Both the position numbers and the translations under genes were made by a program. A model generated the notes under the pieces. That model worked only from the letters and a program-made list of their open reading frames with translations, was not told the DNA's origin and searched no databases. From NCBI GenBank assembly GCA_003024175.1, contig MDYQ01000066.1, forward strand, positions 1 to 64,000: 64,000 nucleotides of DNA, in the 5' to 3' direction. This stretch comes from Planoprotostelium fungivorum (taxonomy: Eukaryota; Evosea; Variosea; Cavosteliida; Cavosteliaceae). Positions 1 to 12,468 of this stretch are shown piece by piece (within the stretch, counting starts at the first letter, position 1; each line of letters opens with the position of its first letter).

Positions 1-925
1 AAGGAGAACATCAAGGGAGCCACGGAGGCATCATCAAAGAGGGAGAAGATCGTCAAGAGGGCCGCTCTCGAATTTGAGGTGAAGAGATTCTTGAGGTAGA
101 GGATGACATAGACAGGATGGAATGTATTGTAACCTGGGTATCGGAATCCCCACCATGGCCAGCAACTTTGTCAAGCCAGGTGACATTCACTGCATGTGAA
201 TTCGATCAACTGACATTCAAAGGCGTCCGAATCGAATTACAGAGCGAGAACGGATTGTTGGGCATGGGACCTTACCCAAAGAAGGGAGAGCAGGACCCTG
301 ATCTCATCAACGCAGGAAAGGAGACCGTCACTACCAAGCCTGGCTCGGCCATCTTCTCTTCTGCCGATTCTTTCGCCATGATCAGAGGGTGAGAAGATCC
401 AGTGGAAGACATCTGATGTGATCAGTGGACACATGAACTTGACCGTTCTGGGTGGTCTGCAGGTATCAAAGGATGGTGATCTCGCCAACTGGGTCATTCC
501 AGGCAAGATGGTAAAGGGTCCAGGAGGTGCACTTTCGATTCTCTCTTCTCATAAAACGTGATCTCTGGATGAAGTGAACTGAGAGGAGAACAGGGGCCAT
601 GGATCTGACGGCATCGGGATCCCGAGTGGTAGTGACCATGGAGCACGCATCGAAGGGCAGTCTGAAGATCTTAGACCAGTGCACTCTCCCCCTCACCGCC
701 AAGGGTTGCGTCGATCGAATCATCACGGAGCTGGTGATGTTCCATGGAGCTCTCTCCCACTAATTATGTCAGGCGGTGTTTGACGTGAAGAAGGGAGGTG
801 GCTTGATCTTGATGGAGAGAGAGGCGAATACCAGCGTGGAGGACATCCGAAAAGTGACTGGCTGTGATTTCGAGGTATCCCCCAATCTGAGCGTGATCCA
901 ATACAGCGGTCACATGAACGAATAA
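1..925 (+). CDS. OXCT1: Succinyl-CoA:3-ketoacid CoA transferase (SCOT), 3' part
   Basis: This is the C-terminal half of a family I CoA transferase, a mitochondrial matrix enzyme that moves CoA from succinyl-CoA to acetoacetate in ketone-body use. The first exon begins outside the window (reading [20 protein letters not shown]). Further exons give [20 protein letters not shown], then [13 protein letters not shown], which holds the SENG motif whose Glu forms the enzyme-CoA thioester, then [41 protein letters not shown] and [10 protein letters not shown]. At least five introns of 30-70 nt interrupt it. The stop is TAA at 923-925. Match to eukaryotic SCOT is close along the whole visible length, so the identity is secure; the N-terminus and targeting peptide cannot be seen. 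It converges with the next gene, whose stop lies only about 70 nt away. Confidence 0.95.
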
Positions 926-992
926 ATCCAAGTCCGCAGATTTTATATCACAGTAGGGATAACCCAATCAATATGTACAGCGACGGAGGTGA

Positions 993-3016
993 TCACACCA
1001 TCGTCTTGGAGGAGGTGCGTTCTGGCTTGTAGAGGTAGGTCATCTCCTCCTCTTTCACCAAAGATTGGGCCACCCTCAGCTTGTCCATCAGGAGGGAGCA
1101 CGTTGTGATCACGACGAAACCGAAGCCCATGATGAACAGGATCAAGATGGATCCCAGAGGTGGCCTTCGCTTGAACCTGCTCTCTTCAGCTCTCCTCTCC
1201 CTCCTCTCTCTCACCTGGCCAAGAGAATGAAAGCGGCAACGATGGCGACGATTCCAAAGACCATGAGGAGGAGTCTCATGATGTTGGTCAGCCGGTAGGC
1301 GAACTGTTGGTGTGGCGTTCTGCTTCCTCGGAGGTGCTGGTACATCCTCGACTGTTGGATGCGCGTCTCCCTCTCGATGGAGTCCAACTGCGATCTCATC
1401 TGCTCCAGCTTGTACGTCACTTCCTTCCGGTCGTTGAGGGTGTCCATGTGGTGCTGCTTGAACGCTTCGATGATGACTGGAATGATCTCAGCGTAGCTGA
1501 CCGATAAGATGCCTGACACGGGGTCCACGTAGACCACCTCCCTCCGTCAGTTCATCCCTCACAGACTCCTCACCTCTGGTAACACCCTCTGCACCTCCTG
1601 CGCGATCAGTCCGATGACTCTCTGTGCGTGACTTCCCTGATGTCGTCAGTCTGCACAAAGGAGTGTGGATCTCACCTCTACACAATCTCTCTTCCACTGA
1701 TAGGTCTTTCCCTGGAGGTTCGTCACGATGGCCAGGGCATCGGCAAGGTCCTCGATGTTCGTTTTGAGTCGAATGTCCGAGAACTGCATGAAGGCCCTCG
1801 CCCTCACTGTTCCCTCTACTTCCAGATTTCCTTCGACCACGTTCACTCGGTTTCCCTCTTCATCCAAGGGTGGATTCTTCCTCTTCTTCTCCCCCGTGAA
1901 GCTGTCCCTCCTGTTCTTCGTCACCTCCTCTCTCCTTCATCTCTCATCATGTCTCGTGATCATATCTATGTGTGTCTCTGTGACTCACCTCTGTGATGGT
2001 TCGGTGGAGGGAGCTGTGGGTATGGGTTGTGATTGCTTCTCTACGGTAGAAGAGAAGGAAGGGATGGATGGTGTGGGAAGGGCATCCGATTTGGTCTGCT
2101 TTCCGTTGTTGTGGGAGCAGAATTCGATGCTCTTGGCGGTCAACAGACCCATGGGGGTCTTTGCAGTGACGATGAACTGACCTCGCTTGTAGTATCGAGA
2201 TAATTTCAGCTCCAGTTCGGTGAGAAGGGGTGAGATGACCTCGAAGCTGTGTTCCACTTCGAATCCCTCGTTCGATGCCACGCTGGTCATCAGGTCCATC
2301 ATGGTGATCTCCAAGTTGTTCTTCTCGATGTGTTGTGTCGACTTGATCTGCAGTTTGAGTCTCTTTCCCTTTCCTTTCGTCACTCTCAAGCCTGCCCCTG
2401 GGGGTACTGGCTGCCAGATGCCTTGTGAACCTTTCCGCTGGTTATTCTAGAACGCAGACTCTCTCTCACCTCTTGGCTTGTGTAGCAACACTACCTCTAA
2501 CTGTGAGTCGTTGCTGCATTATGTCAGGATCGAATGTCATCGAGTGTCAGTTAATCTATAACTCACTTAATCGTCTGAGGTAATGTTGGGTTGTTGAAGT
2601 CTGAGGCTGGGCTGCTACTGGAAGAAAGGACGCCACTGCTATCATCGGAAGACCAGTGCGGATGATGTTGGATTTGATTATCTTGGTGGACATCAAACAA
2701 GGAACCGTCCAATTGCTTGTGACTTATCAATACACGAACATTCGAATAAAAATAGAATCACCTCCATCTGTCGTCTAAATTGATTGTGCATTGGCATCTC
2801 GTTATGAACGGGCTGAGGACTGCTCAGAACAAAAGATGTGGCCGGAGCAGGGAAATGAGGAGGTCTGAAGTAGTTTGGGTTCGTCGGGCGTACGTTGACT
2901 GGGGTTGCAAATCCAGGATGAAGTCCACTCTCATTTTGTCCTCTACCATCGTTCTGAAATTGTCTCATATACATATTCAAGAACTGCTGATTGGAGGAGA
3001 CATCATCAAACTCCAT
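993..3016 (-). CDS. mrfA: MrfA/MYRF-like membrane-tethered transcription factor with S74 self-cleaving domain
   Basis: Multi-exon gene. The N-terminal exon is Asn/Gln/Pro-rich (MEFDDVSSNQQFLNMYM start; an in-frame Met also exists at 3157). A middle part (LRVTKGKGKRLKLQI to FIVTAKTPMGLLTAKSIEF) sits where Ndt80-type DNA-binding domains lie in this family. Then comes a clear peptidase S74/intramolecular chaperone domain: SDIRLKTNIEDLADALAIV, QGKTYQWKRD, VIGLIAQEVQRVLPEVVYVD. The Ser and Lys five residues apart in SDIRLK match the catalytic dyad of MYRF. A basic/coiled stretch and a hydrophobic segment (LLLMVFGIVAIVAAFILLAR) follow. After a 38-nt intron a second hydrophobic segment (SILILFIMGFGFVVITT) is read in frame. 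In animals and Dictyostelium such proteins trimerise in the ER membrane, cleave themselves and release a transcription factor. The S74 part is firm; the DNA-binding assignment is weaker. Confidence 0.85.
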
Positions 3017-3331
3017 TCTCTTCAGGCAGTGATTGCCTCTCCTCTCGTTGTAACGCCAAGATCGGGTCGTCTTCGGATTTATCTTCCGATAAAGCCCGAG
3101 GCCGATTTGTGCTCTCGGGCTTCGCTCTTGTACTGACCACGGTCCTTCTATCGCCATGGTAATCCATTCATAGCATGCACTACAATCCTTTTACCACCCA
3201 CCTATCACTCACTCTATTCTATCACTCACCGGAGCCAGCCAAGACAGTCATTCTCACTCAACGTCACGACATCAACGGTATCCGCATGTCACCAGATGCT
3301 TCTGTAGAAACAGGACGAATAGATACAAAGT

Positions 3332-6196
3332 TTACTGATTGAGAGGATTGGGCAAGTTGTTGGCCACGCGAGTGAGGATACCCTCCGTCTTCAGATCTGA
3401 ATTGGCAATGTCCTTGGACACACGCACCCAGTTCTCTCCGTGCCTCGGATCGGCAGCGACACAGCGTTTGAGGAGCTCCTGCTGGTGCTCTTCTGTTCCG
3501 TGCTGAATTTCAAACTTGTAGAAGTAGGCCCATGCATCTCCCAGATCTGGATTGAGTGTCACCGCTCGGTTGAACCACGTCCTCGTCTTCTCGTACTTTC
3601 GGTCCGCCCAGAACACTTTGGCCACTGCCACAATCACGAAGGGGTCGTTGTCACATCTACATTCATTCAGTATTCCATCTCACAATCAGCATTCGATAGA
3701 AGATAGATGGATAGAAGAGAGTAATCACCTCTTGAGAGCATCGACACTCTTGGCTCTTCGCTGCTTGGGTTTCTCCAAGTCGATGGCTTCAGCCCAGAGG
3801 ATACCAGAGGTGGGACACTCTTGGAGGGCCTTGGAGAGGGTCATCTGAGAGGCCTTGGGGTTGTTATCCGCCACTTCGACACGGATGGCTGCCAACCACA
3901 GGTCCGCATTCTTTGGGTTCTTCAGTCTGGCCTTCTCGTACAAGGTTCTCGCTCGGCTGTTCGAAGTCCTCTGCTCCAGTTTTCCCGCGCAGATCCACAG
4001 GGGAATCGAGTTCATGCAGTTCTTGAGTCCACGCTGGTACAGTTCTCTCGCCGTGTCCATCTCGTTCCTCCTCTCTTCCAGTTGTCCTCTCATCATCCAG
4101 AACTTTGGATTCTGTGGGTACTTCTTCAGTGCCTCCTCCAATAGGTTCTTCTCTTCCTCTGTGTTTCCGGTCTGTCTCTCCAGCTGGGCGGACTTGAGCC
4201 ACACCTTCTCTCCCGCAGAGGACTGCAGCTGCTGCCTCGCCTTGGCCAGGAGGGCCCTCGCTCTGTCCAATTCCTTGTTCTCGTTCTCCAACTTGACGGC
4301 AGCCAGCCAGATCTGCTCGGACTCTTGGTTGGCCTTGAAGGCCTCCGACAAGACGATACGAGCCCCGTCGACGTCTCCGTTCATCCACTTCTCCTTGGCT
4401 GCCATCAGCCACAAGATCTCCGCCTGAGGACAGTGCTTCACGGCCTTGGACAGAACGTTCTCCAGACTCTCTCGGGTTCCGTGCACCTTCTCGAGGTGGG
4501 CCACACGGAGGTAGAGGGACTTCTTTCCGGGGAAGATGGAGAGGGCGTGCTCGTAGATGGCTCTCGCCGTCTCCACGGCCTCGCGGGACAATGCACCCTC
4601 GGCATCTTCGATCCACACTCTCTTCCTGTCTTCTTCCTCCACGTTCAGCCCGATGACCTCCTTGATGATGGCACGACACGTCTTGGGTGCCCCACTCTTC
4701 TCGGCATTCTCTGCCTCCTTCATCCACTGGTCTCTCTCGATGACGACTGCATTGTTCGTCAGGGTCTTGAGGGCTCTCTTCACGATCATGTCGATCTTCT
4801 CGTTGCCTTGGGATTCCTCCAACTTGGCAGCCGTGATCCAGATGGATGAATCAGTCGGCACGGCGAGTCGCGCGCGATTGAGCACTTTCCTCGCATTCTC
4901 TGGGGTCTCGAGATGGGCGAGAGCCAGCCACATCTCCACGCTCTTGGGAATGCACTCCACCGCCCTACCTAAGAGGATCTTTGCATCTTCTGGTGTCTCT
5001 AACTCGATGGCGGCCTTCCACAAGAGGGCCGAGTTGGGATTGGCCTCGAGAGACTTTCTGAGGACCTTCTTTCTTCCCTTCACGTCGGTCTCGAGGTCGG
5101 CAGCGAGGAGCCAGATCTTCGTTGCCTTGGGTAGGTGCTGGATGGCCTTGGCCAAGATGACCTTGGCGTTCTCGGGGGTGTGGAGACGAGCGGCTTCGAG
5201 CCAGATGTCTTGACTCTCGGGGCAGATGTCACAGCCCTCCATGATGATCTTCCTGGCCTGAACGATCTTGCCGACTTCAGATTCTAAACGAGCGGAACCG
5301 ATCCAAGCGGGTGCGTGCTTCGGGTTGGTCTGGCGAATGCTGTTCAGTAGGAGACGGGCCTTCTTGATGTCTCCGATCTCGGCGCTGCTGTTGATCTTGA
5401 TGGTGCTCAGATCGGTCAAGTAACCCTTGGGATCCACGTTGGTCTGTCCGGAGACAGAATCTTGCAGACGTGCCAGGTTGATACCTGTTGTCGATCAGAA
5501 ATAATGCATCACGGTGGACTCACCAATGATCTGCTTTCTTCCAGCACCGATACGAGTGAGATCGGTGGTGGGTGTGGCCAAACCGCTCATGGGTGTCTCT
5601 GTTCCTCCCAAGGAATTGGGCACCGTGTTGTATTGTTCGTTCTCTTTTCTGGCCTGCTCCAAGAGAGAGTCTGGGGCAGGAATGAAGGCCATGTTGGTCT
5701 TGACCTTCTTTCTGAATCTCTGTGTCGTGTCTCCAATCTCGGGAATGGCGTCCCAATCACTGTACGACACTTGCTGTAGATCTCCCTTCAGATCGGCAAA
5801 TTGACTCTGTATCGTCGGTCTCTCTTGTCTGAGCTGCTGTAACTCCTGTCTCATCCTCTCTTCTCTCCTTGCCTTACGTCTCTGATCGAGCGTCCTGTCT
5901 ATGGACTCCCACACATCGTCGGCCTCTTTATCTTCTGCGTCGTAAATGGCATTGGGGTCGACAAAACTTCCTCCATAACCTTCGAACTCGTCGTAATTGG
6001 CTTCTGAATAATCTGCATTATCTCCATCTTCTGCCTTTCTCTTGGCTATCGCGGCGGCAGCGACTGGGTCAGGTGCGGTGGGTATACGAGCAGGACCAAT
6101 ATCAGAACGCGTTGTGAATCCATTGGCTCCTCTTCCTATACCAGCGACATAATTAAGAGGTGCCTCCTGGTCCATCCAACTCGGTCGTTCCATCAT
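3332..6196 (-). CDS. PRPF6: U4/U6.U5 tri-snRNP splicing factor PRPF6/Prp6
   Basis: Three exons (6196-5524, 5484-3729, 3656-3332) give about 917 residues, close to the 941 of human PRPF6. The N-terminus has the PRP1_N region (PLNYVAGIGRGANGFTTRSD, then ANYDEFEGYGGS and DRTLDQRRKARREER). The rest is a run of HAT/TPR helical repeats starting at VDPKGYLTDLSTIKIN and GDIKKARLLLNSIRQTNPKH; typical repeat signatures are WLEAARLHTPENAK and LKNPKNADLWLAAIR. The C-terminus (LGDAWAYFYKFEIQHGTEEH) is also typical. The product bridges U5 and U4/U6 snRNPs in the nucleus. Both introns are in frame: 39 nt and 72 nt, each GT-AG. The gene is divergent from eS26. Confidence 0.97.
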
Positions 6197-6519
6197 CTTG
6201 AAAGGGTTTTACTTTAGTGTGACGTTGAAGCTGATGTGATGCTCCCTCGGGAGGAAAAAGTCTGGAATGTTCTGCCTGAATAAACCAGATTTTGAAGAGA
6301 ATTTAAAGATGTTAAGAAAAATGGGGGGGTGGGAGGGAGACCGGGAGGTGCTGGCTTTCCCCTCTTGCCTTTTTCTTTTTGGAATCTGAACAAAGCAGTA
6401 CTCCCGCTAGATTTGAGAAAGGTGAGACGAGTCTGGAATTCTTGTATGTGTTTGTGAGGCTCCAGATGGGCTTGTTGGGATGCATTGTGGAATAATGTCT
6501 AATCGATCGTAAAGACAAA
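6197..6519. promoter_or_regulatory. Shared upstream region of PRPF6 and eS26
   Basis: This 323-nt gap separates two divergent housekeeping genes, so it must hold both promoters. It has a short G-run and T-rich stretches but no motif that I can assign with confidence. No coding frame in it looks real. Confidence 0.5.
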
Positions 6520-7087
6520 ATGACCAAGAAGCGCCGTAACAATGGACGTGCCCTGAAGGGACGTGGACACACCAGATCCATCAGATGCTCCAACTGCGGA
6601 CGTTGCGTGGCCAAGGTAAATCACATGATTCCTTTTCCACTTTTTTCTTGACCATCTTTTGTCAAGCCATTTTGACTTAAGAGTGTAATAGGACAAGGCC
6701 ATCAAGAGATTCATGGTCAGAAACATCGTTGAGACTGCCGCTATCCGTGATATCAGCGAGGCCTCCGTCTACACTGGTAAGTCTTCTCATCTCTCTTCCT
6801 CACACCTCATCCCCCTCTCATTCGTCTTTTCATCTCTTTTTCCTCTTTCTGATTATAATCAAGAGTACCACCTGCCCAAGATCTACATCAAGACCCAGTA
6901 CTGTGTGTCTTGCGCTATCCACTCCCACGTGGTTAGAGTCAGATCTCGTGAGGCCAGAAGAAACCGTGCTCCCCCTCAGAAGTTCGCTCGCCCTCTGCCC
7001 GCCAAGAAGCCCGTGGCCCCAGCAGCTGCTGCCCCCGCTCCCGCTGCCGCCCCCGCTCCCGCTGCTCAGCCAGCTGCCACCGCCTAA
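6520..7087 (+). CDS. RPS26: Ribosomal protein eS26 (RPS26)
   Basis: Three exons (6520-6615, 6692-6776, 6864-7087) encode about 134 residues of the small-subunit protein eS26. Diagnostic sequences are [54 protein letters not shown] and [18 protein letters not shown]; the paired CxxC motifs are the zinc site. The start is fixed by homology. The protein is longer than the usual 115 or so residues because of an Ala/Pro-rich tail after the conserved core ([19 protein letters not shown]). An AATAAA lies at about 7153. Highly expressed housekeeping gene, divergent from PRPF6. Confidence 0.98.
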
Positions 7088-7355
7088 GTCTTGGGCCACT
7101 GATCTTTCCAGTAGTTCTTCTGTACTTTCTGGAACATCCCGTTTGTCCGTCAAATAAATCTAGCACAAGGGAGAATTTTTCACGGCCTCCTCTCTTCTCT
7201 CCTGTTCTCTCGGCGAGTTTGTTTCGTTCCTTCTTATATGATGATGTTGATCACGATGGGAATAGTCGATCATCTGATCATGTGATGATGAATGACGACA
7301 CATTTCTTTCGATTCTTTCATTTCACATGTAGCTCTTCCATTGATACTCCTATTA

Positions 7356-8473
7356 TCACCAAGAGAGGAGCCCATCTCCGTCGACCACGTCAACCACCTC
7401 TACGATGACTGACTCTGAAGAAGAAGACCTTCTCATCTCTCCCGTTGGACTGTCCACCAGGACCACATCATCGCTCACTTGTACCTGTCTCATCGTGAGC
7501 CTTCTCCATCGAGGTAGAGCCATGCTCACGACTGTAGCCTCTGGTATCTTTCGTGGTGGTAACCCATTCAGTAATTCCTCTCTGATCGCCCTCTTTGCCT
7601 CATCGTTGTGTGCCGGGCACTTGAGAGAGCGCTCGCACAGCTTGCCCGTCGTAGTAGAGTAGACTCCACACGTTTTCTCCAAGATGCTCCCGATCTGCTC
7701 TTTCGTCATCGACATCTTGATCTCTTGCAATTTCTGATCCTGAGGGGGGTGAGTGTGTAATCATCGCCCATCGTTTCACTTTTGTCGCATCCGTCGTCGT
7801 CAGAGTCTTCTTCGCTTTTGATTTTGTTGATTTAGTTCCCTTTCCTTTCGTCTTTTGCGTTTTCTCCTTTTTCGTGAAGTCCTCTGCTCCTCTTCAGCTT
7901 GACCCACGATGGTCCTCACCTTCACCGATCTGTGGGTCCCAATCTCCATCCATGGGCTCTTCTCCTTCTTCGAGGACGATCATGTCTTCGTTCTTTTTTG
8001 TCCTTCCTGCTGCGTTTGCCAGCCTCTGCGATGCGATCCTCCCAGAGTTTCTACCCATACCCATGCATTTCTCTAAATGGGCAGCATACCTCTGGCAGCC
8101 CACCGGACGCCCACAGTGATCGCAGTCGAAGGTTTCATTGTGATTGTTGCTTCCGATTTGGAATTCATCTGTCGTGCCTAACATGGATTTCGTTACATTT
8201 TGACCAAGTGATCAATAACATACCGTATGTGTGAAGAAGAGCGGTAGGTGTTGTCTTGTACTCGTGATGCATCTCGGACGATACATCCTGACAGAGCTCG
8301 TCTATAAGATCAAAATAGATCCATGACATCTGATAGCGGTCAGAGACGATGATGGAGGTGATGTTATTCGATCTCACCAGCTGGACCGTAAGATTCATTT
8401 GAGGCGATGACGTGAACCTCTGTAACGTCTCTTTTGCCTTACATAATATCTCCCATTCCGTCTCCCCCATCAT
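7356..8473 (-). CDS. ATXN7L3: SAGA deubiquitinase-module subunit Sgf11/ATXN7L3-like
   Basis: At least four exons. The first ([20 protein letters not shown]) is a helix like the Sgf11 N-terminus that inserts into the DUB module. The second holds a C2HC zinc finger, [20 protein letters not shown], followed by [17 protein letters not shown], the Sgf11 signature. A Lys/Thr-rich linker follows. A final exon carries an SCA7-type zinc-binding domain, [19 protein letters not shown] with a downstream His (CPAH). This domain pair is the layout of metazoan ATXN7L3 rather than of short yeast Sgf11. The role is removal of ubiquitin from histone H2B as part of SAGA. The intron 8178-8223 is well supported. 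The start could be Met at 8473 or at 8329. Confidence 0.87.
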
Positions 8474-8582
8474 CGATTACGATGATCCCTGTTGTTTGTC
8501 CGTGTCGAATTTTTTGTGAAAGACTTCAGCGAAACGCAACCAAGGATTCTCCGCCACCACAACCGACGATCCACTAAAGGCG

Positions 8583-10140
8583 ATGGGAAAGATGGGAAGA
8601 AGAGGTAGCAACGAAGAATACTACTCACGAGAGGGAAACACCTGCATGCCAGATGTGGAGGAGAGAGAAGTAGTTCCTCAACGAGAGTTGAAAGATGGAG
8701 ATGTGGCTCTCTTCATACACAATGGATCCTCCAGTGTCGTTACTGAGATTAGAAGGGTTACCGTGGACCCTGAAGGGGAGGTATCATACGGTAACCTTCC
8801 GAGAGACTTCGTGCCTTCATCTGTGTCCTTTAGATCGATCACAGATCCTGAAGCCGTAGTACTGTCCTCGAGGTGATGATCGACACATTTTAACGTCGTT
8901 CCCTCTTTAGATCGATACGTATTCTATGATCCCACCTCACATTTTTGAACAAGACCAGTATCCGACCGTATGCTTCTGGATCCGAGGAGACACCAGAAGT
9001 ACGACCTCAGATGGACCTTACACTAGAGACAGAAAAGCTCGATCAGGAACATCTGACAGAGTTGGTGTATCACGCATCCTCCAATCTCAAGTTTTCGGCC
9101 AACTACGTCGCCATCCTCGAGCCCAAGGGGGATAGAATCAAGTTAGACGGCCACTGGCACATCTCGAACGACAGTGGAAGAGACTACATCAAAGCTTCCG
9201 TCTTTCTTGTACACAAGGACAAATTCACCCCCTCTCGCGTGATGAAGCAGAGTAACAAGAAGAACATGATGAACAGTCTCATGAAATCTCCGTCCACAAA
9301 GACAGTGGCACAATCCAAGAGATACCATGCCGATCTACTCCCTCGCCCCTTGACTGTCAAAGACAAACACATGACCCAGTTTCACTTTTTGTCCTCCTCT
9401 GTTCCCGTCAAGACACTCAACATCATACACTGTGATACACAGCCTCCCACTGGCACTAGTAGCACCGACAAGGACATGTACTATAACACCAAGTTCACCG
9501 CTGAGAAGGATTTTGTCTTTGCAAACACAGAAGAGAATGGTTTGGGATTCAAACTACCAAGGTGAGACGAGATCATCATCGAACGGCTCGATGTCTGAGA
9601 CGATCAGTGGGCCCATATCCTTCTATCGAAGAGAAGACGATGGATTCGGTGCCCTGCATGGTAGTGATCTCCAGTTGAATACACAACCCAAAGGAATCAA
9701 CAATTACATCTTCATCGAACAAGTGCCTATCGTGGCTCACAGGAAACCTACACACTTCAGGTGTGTTCACCATCATCTCATTGCCTCATCACGATCTGAA
9801 CTCATACAGCCATAATAAATTCACGGGTGAATTGAATGAGACGCTAGAATACAGCGTAGAGAACCAAGGAGCAGGGCCGGTCGACGTCATCCTTCTCGAC
9901 AGTGTGGTCCGTGGAGCTCAATTTGAACTCGTCAATTCGACATGGACGAGAGGAACCAATGCTGAACAGATGGTCCTGCAGTTGAAGATCTCACTGCGAC
10001 CAAACGAGACGAAGACGGTCACTTCTTCCATCAAATACACCATGCCTGTGGGCGCACTCGAAGAGAAGGACGAGGCTGAGATGTATCAATCCGTAATCAG
10101 CTCGATCCCCAAGACGAAGAATAAAAAGGGATGGTTCTGA
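8583..10140 (+). CDS. DUF4139-like protein
   Basis: Multi-exon gene whose product resembles DUF4139 proteins. The N-terminal pattern (DVALFIHNGSSSVVTEIRRV, GNLPRDFVPSSVSFRSITDP) fits the 'nodular' beta-domain that opens these proteins. The middle (VYHASSNLKFSANYVAILE, KLDGHWHISNDSGRDYIKAS) fits the beta-rich DUF4139 core. The C-terminus (NETLEYSVENQGAGPVDVIL) is another beta domain. The family's biochemical function is unknown. The splice between the exon ending near 8872 and the one running from about 8954 could not be resolved cleanly: the obvious acceptor at 8910 leads to an in-frame TGA, so a further small intron or an indel lies there. The 3' exons join cleanly. No signal peptide is obvious. 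Confidence 0.6.
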
Positions 10141-10508
10141 ACCCTCTTGTAAATCGATTTTGATCATCCATTTCCAATCGCGATCATCGAGGCTGCAGAG
10201 ATGAAAGAAAGATGAGAGGGGGATTAGGTCTGTAAGGTGATATTTGTGGTGATTCTCTTCTTCTTCTCAACTCCTGCGTTCTTGACGGATATCCGTGGCC
10301 GGACCACTGTCCGACAGAGCCAACAGTTATTTGTAAAAGAAGGAACACGGATTTGTAACGTGGATCAAGAACAAATCCGCCATTCATCACACGCCTGCGA
10401 TCGCCATCTTCCTCCAGCATTTTTTTTGGGTTGTGGGGGTTTACAAACAGTTGGACTTCGGAAGGAACCCGATTCGGACCACAAAATCGTCATCGGCAAA
10501 GAAAGAAG
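10141..10508. other. Intergenic gap, no gene seen
   Basis: This region between the DUF4139-like gene and glutamate dehydrogenase holds the 3' end of the first and the promoter/5' UTR of the second. I see no convincing coding exon, RNA gene or repeat. Confidence 0.5.
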
Positions 10509-12188
10509 ATGCTGTCCAACTTGACCAAGCCTCTCTCTCGCTCTCTCGTCTCTAAGGCGAACGCTAACCCTGTGGGAAGAAGATTCAAGTCTACCCCATT
10601 CCCCTCCGACCACTCGAATGCAGAGGGCACCTTCCTCTCTCAGGTCAAGGAATACTTCGACAAGGCCGCCGGTCTCACGGACTACCCTCAGGGTCTGTTG
10701 AAGCAGATCGAGACCTGCAGCGCTATGGTCGAGGTCAGCTTCCCCGTCAAGATGGTGCGTATGTCTATTCCCTTCCTTCCTCTCTTTCGTTTTCTGTGTC
10801 GAAGAGGATCTCACCAGTGGCACAGGGAGACAACCACGACTACCAGATCTTCCACGGATGGAGAGCCGAGCACAGCCACCACAGACTCCCTACCAAGGGA
10901 GGTATCCGTTACAGTGAGGCCGTAGACGAGCAGGAGATCAAGGCTCTCGCCGCTCTCATGACATACAAGTGTGCCGTCGTCGACGTTCCCTTCGGTGGAG
11001 TGAGTGGAAGCGACGTCTTTCTCTTTGGCTCACAGTTTCTGTAGGCTAAGGGAGGAGTCAAGCTCGACCCCAAGAAGTACACTGCCAACGAGTTGGAGGC
11101 CATCACCAAGGCCTACGCTCAGGCTCTCATCGACAAGAACTTCATTTCACCCGGTTTGGACGTGCCAGCCCCCGACATGGGAACTGGACCTCGCGAGATG
11201 GGTTGGATCATGCAGACCTACAAGGCCGCTTACCCCTCCAACATCGATGCCGCCGCCTGTATCACCGGTAAGCCCGTGTCCCACGGAGGAATCAGAGGAA
11301 GAACCACCGCCACCGGTCTTGGTGTCTTCTTCTGCCTCAAGGAGGCTCTCCGCACCCCCTACGTCCTCGAGAAGACCGGTCTGACCGGTGGTATCGAAGG
11401 AAAGAAGGTGACCCATCTCATATCATCTTCCACGTCCATCCTCTAACTCGATCCTCCAGGTCGTCGTTCAAGGTTTCGGTAACGTCGGTTTCTACGCCGC
11501 CAAGTTCTGCCACAAGGCCGGTGCCAAGGTCATCGCCATCGCCGAGTACAACGGATCCGTCTACAACGAGAACGGAGTCGACCCCGATGATGCGTTCGAG
11601 TTCTTCAGAAAGAACAAGACCTTCGACGGCTACACCAAGGGCAAGTTCTTACCCACCTCCAGAGAGGTCCTCGAGATCAACTGTGACGTTCTCATCCCTG
11701 CCGCCCTCGAGGGTGAAGTCAACGCCCAGAACGCCGAGCGCATCAAGGCCAAGATCATCGTCGAGGCCGCCAACGGACCCACGACCCCCAAGGCCGAGGC
11801 CATCATGGAGAAGAATGGTGTCTTTGTCATCCCCGACCTGCTGGCCAACGCCGGTGGTGTCACCGTCTCTTACTTTGAGTGGCTGAAGAACTTGTCTCAC
11901 ATGCGATTCGGAAGAATGACCAAGAGATACGAGGAGAGCAAGTGGGCCAACCTCGTCACCTCCCTTGAGAAGTCCTCAAAGACAACGTGGAGCGAGGAGG
12001 AGAGAAAGCTCATCTCTTACGGAGCTGGAGAGGAGGAGCTGGTCAACTCTGGATTGGAGGAGACGATGATTACTTCCTTCAAGGAGGTCCTCGACACTTC
12101 CATCGCCAAGAAGACAAACATGAGAACGGCAGCCTACGTTGTGGCCGTGAGCAAGGTCGCCAACACATATCTGGACTTGGGCCTGTAA
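10509..12188 (+). CDS. GLUD1: Glutamate dehydrogenase, mitochondrial, hexameric type
   Basis: Four exons (10509-10754, 10826-10999, 11045-11407, 11460-12188) encode about 503 residues. The basic, Ser-rich N-terminus ([20 protein letters not shown]) looks like a mitochondrial presequence. The core has [39 protein letters not shown] with the active-site Lys region, [15 protein letters not shown], and the Rossmann motif [16 protein letters not shown]. The insert near the C-terminus ([16 protein letters not shown]) is where animal enzymes have the antenna, here in a shorter form. The enzyme interconverts glutamate with 2-oxoglutarate and ammonia. All introns keep frame. The reading agrees with the family throughout. 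Confidence 0.97.
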
Positions 12189-12468
12189 ATCAGATAAATT
12201 TTATTCTGCATCGGAAGAGTTGTATCTTTGTGTGTGATATGGATCATGCGAAGGAATTATCGTTCGTGTGAAGGATGCAGAAGGTGATGATCGAAGGGAG
12301 GAGTCAAACAGCTGACGATCGAAGTCTTGGATTGAATTGAGAGGTGAGTTGCGCGAAATGGGAAATAACGCCGGATATTGTGTTGTAGATCTTCGGAGTA
12401 CGTAAGTCTCAGAATCCGACCGAGCTGCGTGTCTGTAACTTCGTAACTTCACAATTTTAGGATCAGAC
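12189..12468. other. Intergenic, no gene seen
   Basis: 3' region of glutamate dehydrogenase and upstream region of the glycosyltransferase. Nothing further can be supported. Confidence 0.4.

Noticed and set aside
3864-4727. Long second reverse-strand frame inside PRPF6
   Set aside because: It lies in another frame of the strongly conserved PRPF6 repeats and is Arg/Glu/Gly-rich, as expected for a shadow.
6939-7166. Reverse-strand open frame across the eS26 tail
   Set aside because: It is a shadow of the Ala/Pro codons of eS26.
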